The position numbers and the translations under genes are program-made. Of a DNA stretch of 64,000 nucleotides, positions 44,908 to 52,373 are shown in pieces. Position 1 is the stretch's first letter, and every line of letters begins with the position of its first letter. Where the stretch lies: the NCBI GenBank assembly GCA_039039985.1, contig JBCCOV010000006.1, positions 1-64,000 of the forward strand. The letters run 5' to 3'. Below the pieces are notes generated by a model. The model was not told where the DNA came from, ran no database searches, and saw only the letters and a program-made list of their open reading frames with translations. This DNA comes from JBCBWG01 sp039039985 (GTDB lineage: Bacteria > Pseudomonadota > Alphaproteobacteria > Rhizobiales > Hyphomicrobiaceae).

Positions 44908-45007
44908 TCGAGATGGTGAATACGCCATCTCGACATTTGAAATGCCCAACGCGGGTGTTCCCGCGTTGGGGTGGGTGCGGCGCTAGCGCCGGGCCGCAGT
45001 CGCGGCC
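44908..45007. repeat. Array of four consecutive hairpins
   Basis: Four palindromes follow each other within 100 bp. TCGAGATGG (44908-44916) pairs with CCATCTCGA (44925-44933). CCCAACGCGGG (44945-44955) pairs with CCCGCGTTGGG (44960-44970) around TGTT. GGCGCTAGCGCC (44979-44990) is a perfect palindrome. GGCCGC (44992-44997) pairs with GCGGCC (45002-45007) around AGTC. It lies in the gap between the renalase-like gene and the FHA cluster. No T-run is present. The last stem is shared with the repeat at 10.9 kb. Confidence 0.75.
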
Positions 45008-45213
45008 TTGATTGTGAAGCTGATTTGGCGCGACAGGCTTTAAACTTGCCAACGCAACTCCAAGGTGCGGCTCGTGGAGACACACCCAACCATTCTAAAC
45101 GATAGGGCGACGTCCGGCTTGCCACCCTTCGTTCGCCGAGGCATTCTCCGATCGCGGTGGGACCGATCGGGACCACCCATCAGTCCTCGGATGCCCAGCT
45201 TTTGGTTTGCGTT

Positions 45214-46020
45214 ATGTCGCGCTCACTCCTCATCGAGTTGCACGATCGGTTAACTGGCGACAGGCGGTTAGAGCGCCATGAATTGCCGGTTGATATTGGT
45301 AAAGAACCGCCGTCCGAACACGGCATTGTTCTCGATGCCAAGTATAAAACAATCTCGCGACATCACGGTACGCTTTCGGACGAAAACGGCCGGCTGATCT
45401 ATCGTGACTGCAGCTCCAATGGCACGCTGATCGGCGATACGCGTCTGAAGGGTGGGCGCCGCGAAGTCAGCAGCCGGGACATCATCCGTATCGAAAACTA
45501 CAACCTGCGGATCGCGGAGCAGAAGGTTGTCCTGATCCGGCAGACACTGTTGGATCTTCACGAGATTGGCGAGAGTCGCATGTCCCAGGAGACCAGCCTG
45601 GTTCTGCGCATGACCGACCACGGCCCACGGCTGTTTGCGCCAGAAGACCAGCAACGGGAGCAGTCAGAGGATCCACAGGCGCCAGACGAGGCCGAAACCG
45701 CAGACGCACCGGACGATCGCGCACTTGCCGGCTTTGCATTGGACGACGGCAAACTGATCATACGCGTGCATGACCAAACGTTGGTTGAGACGTTCCGCAT
45801 TAACGGCGCGGACGTGCACGTCAATGAAGCCAGCGCGTCGCTCTTCGACGTCGTCGAATTGGCCGGACAGAGATTTGAGTACTTGGAGCCGGGTCATCAT
45901 AAAATCGTCTGCGGCAATCCAAGCTGCCACCTCCTCAATGATCCGCCGTTCACGCAGAACTGCAAGTGGTGCGGACATGACCTCGTCGCCAGCGGAAGCA
46001 TTTCAAGGTTGGTGGGCTGA
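45214..46020 (+). CDS. FHA-domain protein with C-terminal zinc ribbon
   Basis: A 268-residue protein. An FHA domain occupies about 20-100, with ISRHHGTL and DCSSNGTLIG holding the phospho-threonine-binding Arg49, Ser48 and Asn69. The first FHA Arg is Lys (IGKEPP). After an acidic Gln/Glu-rich linker (EDQQREQSEDPQAPDEAE) there is a beta-rich segment. A probable zinc ribbon follows at the C-terminus (CGNPSC and CKWCGHD). It is the first gene of a cluster containing a second FHA protein, a kinase and a pseudokinase, so it is a likely phospho-peptide reader. Confidence 0.8.
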   Translation: MSRSLLIELHDRLTGDRRLERHELPVDIGKEPPSEHGIVLDAKYKTISRHHGTLSDENGRLIYRDCSSNGTLIGDTRLKGGRREVSSRDIIRIENYNLRIAEQKVVLIRQTLLDLHEIGESRMSQETSLVLRMTDHGPRLFAPEDQQREQSEDPQAPDEAETADAPDDRALAGFALDDGKLIIRVHDQTLVETFRINGADVHVNEASASLFDVVELAGQRFEYLEPGHHKIVCGNPSCHLLNDPPFTQNCKWCGHDLVASGSISRLVG

Positions 46021-46096
46021 CGCGACGGTGATCGATATCTCCAAACATGGAACACGGTAAACCCCGAGCAGGTGGCTCAAACTCGGCGATTGGGAA

Positions 46097-48001
46097 ATGC
46101 AACTCAAGATCATCTGGAGATCAAAAGACGAGCCACCGTCCGCGGCGCGGGAGGTCGTTCTCCATGGCAGCGGACCGTTTACGATCGGGCGGGCGCAGAA
46201 CTGCAACCTGGTGTTGCCCGATCTGGCCGCATCCCGTTTGCACGCACGGTTGGAAGTGACCGGCGACGATGTGCGTCTCGTCGATGAGGAGAGCGCCAAC
46301 GGAACGTTCGTGGCCGGCCGGCGCATCACGTCGGAGATCTGGCCCACGGGGACATCGGCGCAGATTGGTGAACACCTACTCGAAGTCGTGCGGCTGGACG
46401 GCGATGAGCGGCGCACGCAGATCAGCCCCGCACCGGATGACAGCGCCTTTCCGCCCGCCACGTTCCAGGGCAAGGCCGTGCCGGCGCAAGAGTTGCGCGG
46501 CAGTGGCCTCGTGGCGGCAGAAGTGGACTACACAACGCTTGGTGCCGGGCTCGGCAGTTTCGTGTGGGTCGATCATCTCCGCATTTTTGGTGTGCCCGAA
46601 AGCCGGATCCGTGCCATCGGCATCGACTCTGTGCCCTACGGAAAGTACGCGCGACTTTGTGCGAACTCTCAGATTCCCGGACACGAGCGCTTGCGCTCAA
46701 ACTCAATCTCGACGCCGGACAACATCTGGGGGTTTCCCGGTTACGCGAGCCGGGAGAGCCTGCGTGATCTGCGCGCCGGGAAGGCCAATTGGTGGCATCA
46801 TGTGATGCAGGTTTTCGGCGAGCCGACGCTTGCTGAAAGTTACACACCGCGCGCGGATGATGTGTTCCAATCCCTCGACCGCGAAGCGGCTCGGATCGGC
46901 TGGTCCGAGATGTTCGAGGGCGGACGCATCCTGAAAGTCCGCATGACCGACGATGGGCGATACGCGATTGCGTACCGCGTGCCCTCAGAACTCTCCCGCG
47001 GCGGCCCGCGCAATCGGATTGTGTTGTCCAAGCATCTTCATATTGCGATGGGATATCCCGCGTCTCGCTATCTCGACGACCTCCAGGAGTTCAAACGGGC
47101 CCATCCGCTATCGAACCGCGTGACGAACGCCTACGAACAGCATGATGAAATCTATGATGCGCTGGAGCGCGAGGGTGGTATCGTCTTGGTGCGCGGTCGC
47201 GGGATCGTGGCGTCCAGGATTCTGCAGCGCCTCTACGAAGCCCGTCGGTTGAACTCCGGGATCCGCGTGCTTCACGTCATGAGATCGCGGATTCAAGAGG
47301 GCAAAGTCTACGATCTCGCACGGCGCCATGCGGCGCACGACATTGAGTATCAACCCTTCAACTGGCCGAAGTCGTGCTGGGGCGGCACGCTGCGTCAGCG
47401 GCTTGAGCAGGCCGTGCCGGAAGAACGCGTTCAGTTGTTGGGCACGTGGGGCGGCACAACGACGGCCGATCGCTCTGACTGGGATGCCTTGCTGAACGAG
47501 GGCAAGCAGGAAGGATGGTATCGACCATTCTTCGGAGACGTTGCCGATATGGACCTCGACAGCAACGACGTGAAGACGCGCCTTCGGTCCTCTGAGGGTT
47601 TTGGCGAAACGGTGAACCTGAGTGCGGACTACGTGATCGATTGCACCGGTCTCATCGCCGACTTGGACGCAAATCCGGTGCTTGCGGATCTGATTGCGAC
47701 GTACAACATCCGGCGAAACGCGATTAGCGGCCGCGGCCCGGAGCAGCGTCTCAGCGGCCTGTTCGTCAGCAACAGCTTTGAAGTGGAAGGCCTCCGCAAT
47801 GGCTCCGGCACGGCACACGCAGCCGGCGTCATGACCCTGAACGGCCCCTATGCCGCCGTCGATAGCTTCCTCGGACTGCAATATGCGGCACTGCGTTCGG
47901 TCGACAATCTCTCGGCGTTGGGGGCGCCGGGTATCAAGCGGGTCGGTCCAATTCATTCCGTGTCACAATGGCTGAAGTGGTGTCAGAATGCGCGACCATA
48001 A
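46097..48001 (+). CDS. FHA domain fused to a dinucleotide-binding oxidoreductase-like region
   Basis: This 634-residue protein begins with a canonical FHA domain: GPFTIGRAQNCNLVLP with Gly31-Arg32, SRLHARL with Ser46-Arg47, and ESANGTFV with Asn68. From residue 140 it resembles two-dinucleotide-binding flavin-type enzymes. GAGLGSFVWVDHLR (149-) is one Rossmann loop, RGRGIVASRILQRLYEAR the second, and DYVIDCTGL the typical strand after the second domain, followed by GLFVSNSFEVEGLRNGSGTA. The layout recalls N-monooxygenase/FAD-NAD(P)-type folds. I know of no described FHA-oxidoreductase fusion. Whether FAD is bound is uncertain because the first loop is GxGxxS rather than GxGxxG. Confidence 0.72.
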   Translation: MQLKIIWRSKDEPPSAAREVVLHGSGPFTIGRAQNCNLVLPDLAASRLHARLEVTGDDVRLVDEESANGTFVAGRRITSEIWPTGTSAQIGEHLLEVVRLDGDERRTQISPAPDDSAFPPATFQGKAVPAQELRGSGLVAAEVDYTTLGAGLGSFVWVDHLRIFGVPESRIRAIGIDSVPYGKYARLCANSQIPGHERLRSNSISTPDNIWGFPGYASRESLRDLRAGKANWWHHVMQVFGEPTLAESYTPRADDVFQSLDREAARIGWSEMFEGGRILKVRMTDDGRYAIAYRVPSELSRGGPRNRIVLSKHLHIAMGYPASRYLDDLQEFKRAHPLSNRVTNAYEQHDEIYDALEREGGIVLVRGRGIVASRILQRLYEARRLNSGIRVLHVMRSRIQEGKVYDLARRHAAHDIEYQPFNWPKSCWGGTLRQRLEQAVPEERVQLLGTWGGTTTADRSDWDALLNEGKQEGWYRPFFGDVADMDLDSNDVKTRLRSSEGFGETVNLSADYVIDCTGLIADLDANPVLADLIATYNIRRNAISGRGPEQRLSGLFVSNSFEVEGLRNGSGTAHAAGVMTLNGPYAAVDSFLGLQYAALRSVDNLSALGAPGIKRVGPIHSVSQWLKWCQNARP

Positions 48002-48073
48002 TGTGCGAGAGCGAGACCTCTCACCTTTGCGCGTGGCCAGGGGCAAAATGACCGAGACGAGGGGGAAGGCCCA

Positions 48074-48514
48074 ATGACGCCGACGCTCATGGGAAGATGG
48101 CAGACACGACTTCTGCTTTATGTGTTTCTGGCACTGCCAATCACGCTTGTTTTTGCATGGGCCTTTGGGCTGGCAAACACCGGGCAGTTTTATGACCCGT
48201 TCGTCTTTGTGACGGCACTCACTTTGATCGGCCTCTTATCAGATGTCGCTTACATCCAAATCCAGAGGTTTCGTTGGGATAATGACTGGCCGTTCGCATT
48301 CCAATTGTTTTTCAGTATTATGGAGTTTTTCTTGACGTTTGGATTTATGAACCTCGGTTTATTTGATCCGTTTCTCGCCTATCGGATCCCGCTCTGGTTT
48401 GCCAGCATTCATTTCCTTCTCATTCTCGTTCCGTCCTATCTCGCAGTTGTTGCAGGCATACAGATTTTTCTGCTGCGCTGGCGTTTCAAGGGAGGTGAGA
48501 TTGGCCGGCATTGA
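48074..48514 (+). CDS. Four-helix integral membrane protein
   Basis: A 146-residue protein with four predicted helices (LLLYVFLALPITLVFAW, VFVTALTLIGLLSDVAYI, FAFQLFFSIMEFFLTFGF, FLLILVPSYLAVVAGIQIF). It has few charged residues outside short loops. No family recognised. GGGGGAAGG precedes its ATG. It lies between the FHA-oxidoreductase and TauE/SafE genes on the same strand and probably belongs to that cluster. Confidence 0.7.
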   Translation: MTPTLMGRWQTRLLLYVFLALPITLVFAWAFGLANTGQFYDPFVFVTALTLIGLLSDVAYIQIQRFRWDNDWPFAFQLFFSIMEFFLTFGFMNLGLFDPFLAYRIPLWFASIHFLLILVPSYLAVVAGIQIFLLRWRFKGGEIGRH

Positions 48515-48565
48515 CGCCATGCCGATGCGCGCCGTATCTCCCAATTTGTGTTCGGGACGCCGGCA

Positions 48566-49561
48566 ATGAGTTCTCAGACGCTGCAGGGTGACGCAGGAGC
48601 GACCCGAAACCGTGTGCGCGCATGTGTATGGGCGTACATCGCGCTCTTGATCGCGCTCTTAGTTGCCTTGCTTTATGCAAACGCGGCAGAGATCGCCAAC
48701 GTCTTTTCCCATATCTGGCTGTTCGGGCCGATCGGTGTGTTCGGCGCCATTATCGCGAATTCCACGGGCACGGGCGGCGGCGTCGTTTTTGTTCCAGCCT
48801 TCAACGCACTCAACGCGACATCCCAGGCCGGGACGATCCCCATGGAAATCGCTGTGGGACCCGTTCAGACCATTGGCGTGAGTTTTCTCATACAGTGCTT
48901 TGGAATGTCGGTTGGTTCCGCGGTCTGGATCTACCGCTTCTACGGATCGGATGCTGTGCGCGTCACCGACAAGATTGATGCGCTAGATTTTCTGACAATT
49001 ACATTCACGGTTCTCAGCACGACCATACCGGCATTGCTACTGACTCAGTATTTGCTATTTGATGGTGTCGATGGCTCCGCGCTGCTCACGGCGTTCAAGT
49101 GGTTCTCGCTCGCGCTGGGTATCGTACTCCTGGTCTTTACCTGGGCGTTCAAACACATTCGGCCAAATCGGTTTCGTGCCGATCGGTTCGACTACTATTG
49201 GCTGCTTGGTCTCGGAGCCGTCGGAGGCGTGATCACGGCATTTTTCTCGGTCGGCGTCGGTGAGCTGGTGGCCGTCTATTTGATCCTGCGGAAGTTTCCG
49301 ACGTCCGGCGCGGTCGCAATTGCTGTGGTTGTGTCCGTTATCACCGTAATATGCGGTGTCTGGTACCACATCGCCTTCGACAACATCGTCTGGCCGATCG
49401 CGTTGACAGCCATCCCTGGCGCGATGATCGGCGGATTCGTTGCACGGATTTTTGCGACGTGGCTTGGTTCGCTGTGGTTGAAGACGTTCGCATCCGTTTG
49501 GATCATCGCATCCAGTGCCTTCCTCATTCTCGGGCCGTTGTTGGGCGTGATGAGCCAGTAG
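48566..49561 (+). CDS. TauE/SafE-family sulfite/anion exporter
   Basis: A 331-residue membrane protein with about eight helices in two halves, typical of DUF81/TauE-SafE permeases. Segments include IGVFGAIIANSTGTGGGVVF in the first half and GLGAVGGVITAFFSVGVGEL in the second, related internal repeats. The C-terminal helix ends SAFLILGPLLGV. Family members export sulfite or organosulfur anions. The ATG at 48566 is preferred to a GTG at 48548. Its position inside an FHA/kinase cluster is unexpected. Confidence 0.85.
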   Translation: MSSQTLQGDAGATRNRVRACVWAYIALLIALLVALLYANAAEIANVFSHIWLFGPIGVFGAIIANSTGTGGGVVFVPAFNALNATSQAGTIPMEIAVGPVQTIGVSFLIQCFGMSVGSAVWIYRFYGSDAVRVTDKIDALDFLTITFTVLSTTIPALLLTQYLLFDGVDGSALLTAFKWFSLALGIVLLVFTWAFKHIRPNRFRADRFDYYWLLGLGAVGGVITAFFSVGVGELVAVYLILRKFPTSGAVAIAVVVSVITVICGVWYHIAFDNIVWPIALTAIPGAMIGGFVARIFATWLGSLWLKTFASVWIIASSAFLILGPLLGVMSQ

Positions 49562-49722
49562 CAGTTTTGACTATGCGCGGCTGCGCGCGGCGGCTGAGTT
49601 CCTGCGCATAAGCATTCAGACTTGATTGGTTTTGGGCTGGGCACGTGTTGTGCAATAGATTAGGTAAAGTCTCAGGATTTCTGCATCACGAGACGCCGAA
49701 GGCCGGTGACGAGGAGTAGGGT

Positions 49723-52323
49723 ATGGAGCATCGTCAGGCACTGGCACATGGCGTGATTTTAGACTCACGTTATGAGATCGAACGCGTCCTTGGCGAGGGC
49801 GGATTTGGTATCACCTACTTGGCCAAAGACACACGCCTTGGCGGATCCATGGCCATCAAGGAGTACTTTCCGGCCGGGTTGGCTGTGCGCGATGGCGGGA
49901 CGACGGTTCTGTCATCGTCCGATACGGCACAGGATACGTTCGATTGGGGCCTTGATCGATTTCTGCAGGAAGCACAGACCGTCGCGCGGTTGTCGCACCC
50001 GAACATCGTCCGGGTCGAGCGCTACTTCCGAGCGAATGGCACGGCGTACATGGTTCTGGAGTTTGTCGAAGGCGACAATCTCGAGAGTTGGCTCAAAGCA
50101 CTGGGCCGGCCGCCGACCCAAAACGAAGTCGATCGCATCCTGGAGCCGCTGTTGCATGCGCTCGAAACCGTGCATCAGACGGATATCGTCCATCGCGATG
50201 TGAAGCCGGACAACGTCTATATCCGCGCGGCTGACGGCGTTCCGTTGCTGTTGGATTTTGGCGCAGCACGTCAAGAGCTGGGGCAACATACGCGCCGGAC
50301 AGCGGCCTTTGTGTCGGCTGGATACTCACCACCCGAGTCGCATGACGCCGACGCGTCTGTGCTGGGGCCGTGGACTGATGTTTACGGCCTGTCAGCAACG
50401 CTCTATCGGGCACTTGTCGGGCGTCCCCCGCGCCAGTCGGTGGCACGAATGGCGGACACCACCCAGCTGTCGATCAAGAGTGCGATCGAGAATCCCGGCC
50501 AATACCGTCCGGGCTTTCTCTCGGCGATTGATCGCGGGATGCAGGTCTATCGCAAGGAGCGGCATCAAACGATCGCGGACTTCCGTCGGGATGCGTTCGG
50601 TCAGGGCACAACTGGCGATCAGCCCACGCGCATCGTTGAACCGGGAGAGCCGACGTCACGGCGCTCCGACTGGCGGGGACTGGCGGTTGGGGCGCTTGCC
50701 GCGGGTTTGGCAGGCGTGTTCCTCTATTACGTATACACGAGTTTCGGCCAACAGCCGTCAACGTCAGACACGCAAACAACGGAGGTGGGCGAGCGCAATG
50801 CGATCCAGCCCGTGGGCGGAACGCCGAGCACGGAAAGTTACGCCAACTATCGCAACGAGCGATTTGGATTTTCGTTCGACTTCCCCTCGAACCTGGTACG
50901 GGCCGAGCCGCCGCCGGCAAACGGTGCCGGTCTCGCATTCAAATCCGACAATGACGAATACAGGATTTCGGCATTTGCCACGTTCAATGCGGATCGGACA
51001 TCCACGGCGGACCTTGCGCGTCAGACACAAGCGGATGATTCGGTTTATCGTTCCGCTGAAATCTCAAACCAGACCAACACCGGCTTCACCCTCAGCGCGA
51101 CAACTAGTGGTCGTGTCGTGCGCTATCATGCGTTCCTGAGTTGTGCTGGCCAGCTCGTAAATGTGATCGAGTTTGCCTATCCGTCTCAAGGTTCGCAATC
51201 GGCCCGATACAAAGCGGCTTCTGATCGTGTCCTTGCCAGTTTCAAGACGGGCCGTGGCGAGGATGGACCGGCGGATTGCAATCCGGCGCCGCGTAGTGAC
51301 CCGATTCCAAACCAGGGAAATGCGCAACCAAGATCGAATCCCCCGCAGCACAATCAATCATCGGTACCGGCGCCAGGACTGGTATTGCCGAATGCGCTCG
51401 ACAACGCCGACTTTCTCAAGGATCGGTCGCTCAATCGCATGGGGACCTATGGTTGGATCTCGAACGGATTTCGGAACGGCTATTGGTCCGCCGAGAACCT
51501 GGGGCCGAAGGGCACACGCCTGGTCTTTGAATGCAAGGTCGGGGGCGACACGCTCAGCGACGTGTTGAACGGCGCGCCTGGCGGTCAAGAGGGCAGGGCG
51601 ATTTGGACGGATGTGCCACAGGTCGCAGGCAACATTTCCGGGCCGCGTGTCGTCGCCGTAACATTGAACGATGCGACATCCCGGGAGGTTTTTGACTTTG
51701 CGCAAAGCGGCGAGGCGTTCGCGGGGACACTGCTCCTCGGACCGCGTGGCTCGACGCCCGTTCTGCAAGCCCTGAATGAAGTCGCTGCCGCACGGACAGT
51801 CCGCTTGCGTCTTGAGCCGACGGGACAGGTTGAAACGTTTAACGCGCGAGAATTCAGACTGGCAACCGGGCCATGCTTTGGCGATGCGGTCGCGCTAGCG
51901 TGGACCAAGCAGGTTAAGTTCCAGGGCGTATCGAGCGCGACCGTGCGCAACGCATCCGGGCATACGCTCGTGATCCGGTGTGATATAACGTCCCGGACCC
52001 GCGGTAACAGCGTCATTGTTCTGGAGGCGCAACGCGCGTCACGCGAGGTGTTCGAAGCGCGCGCTTCGCGAGTCACAGTGTCGACCAATCAGGGGACAAT
52101 GGGTGTGGACTTAACACTCTATGGCGTCATCAGCGGGGCGCTGTCGGCAACCAATTACAATCTCGCGTCAAGCGGTTCCAACACGCCGTTCAAGACGCTG
52201 CTCGAGTTCCTGTCGGACGGCACGGATACGATGCGGTTTCGGTCCGACGACGGTGTCGTTGATACGACGTTCCCGCTCGCCGGTGCGGAGGCAGCGCTGA
52301 AACCGTGTCTGGACCTATTTTGA
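49723..52323 (+). CDS. Membrane-anchored Ser/Thr protein kinase
   Basis: This 866-residue protein starts with an intact Hanks-type kinase. The glycine loop is 24-29 (LGEGGFGITY), Lys46 is in AIKEYFPAG, the helix-C Glu is about 83, HRD is 157-159 in IVHRDVKPDN, and DFG is 178-180. A Pro/Thr-rich stretch leads to one membrane helix (319-338). The extracytoplasmic part has a beta-rich segment (YRNERFGFSFDFPSNLV onward), a Gln/Asn/Pro linker (about 525-545) and a second large domain to the C-terminus. GAGGAG precedes the ATG. It should phosphorylate Thr residues read by the neighbouring FHA proteins. Confidence 0.9.
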   Translation: MEHRQALAHGVILDSRYEIERVLGEGGFGITYLAKDTRLGGSMAIKEYFPAGLAVRDGGTTVLSSSDTAQDTFDWGLDRFLQEAQTVARLSHPNIVRVERYFRANGTAYMVLEFVEGDNLESWLKALGRPPTQNEVDRILEPLLHALETVHQTDIVHRDVKPDNVYIRAADGVPLLLDFGAARQELGQHTRRTAAFVSAGYSPPESHDADASVLGPWTDVYGLSATLYRALVGRPPRQSVARMADTTQLSIKSAIENPGQYRPGFLSAIDRGMQVYRKERHQTIADFRRDAFGQGTTGDQPTRIVEPGEPTSRRSDWRGLAVGALAAGLAGVFLYYVYTSFGQQPSTSDTQTTEVGERNAIQPVGGTPSTESYANYRNERFGFSFDFPSNLVRAEPPPANGAGLAFKSDNDEYRISAFATFNADRTSTADLARQTQADDSVYRSAEISNQTNTGFTLSATTSGRVVRYHAFLSCAGQLVNVIEFAYPSQGSQSARYKAASDRVLASFKTGRGEDGPADCNPAPRSDPIPNQGNAQPRSNPPQHNQSSVPAPGLVLPNALDNADFLKDRSLNRMGTYGWISNGFRNGYWSAENLGPKGTRLVFECKVGGDTLSDVLNGAPGGQEGRAIWTDVPQVAGNISGPRVVAVTLNDATSREVFDFAQSGEAFAGTLLLGPRGSTPVLQALNEVAAARTVRLRLEPTGQVETFNAREFRLATGPCFGDAVALAWTKQVKFQGVSSATVRNASGHTLVIRCDITSRTRGNSVIVLEAQRASREVFEARASRVTVSTNQGTMGVDLTLYGVISGALSATNYNLASSGSNTPFKTLLEFLSDGTDTMRFRSDDGVVDTTFPLAGAEAALKPCLDLF

Positions 52324-52373
52324 GAGGGCGATAGGATCGCGCCGATCACTGGAACCGCCGGGCGAGTTGGACA

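Noticed and set aside
44908..45007. CRISPR array
   Set aside because: The repeats are palindromes of different sequence without regular spacing or unique spacers, and no cas genes are near.
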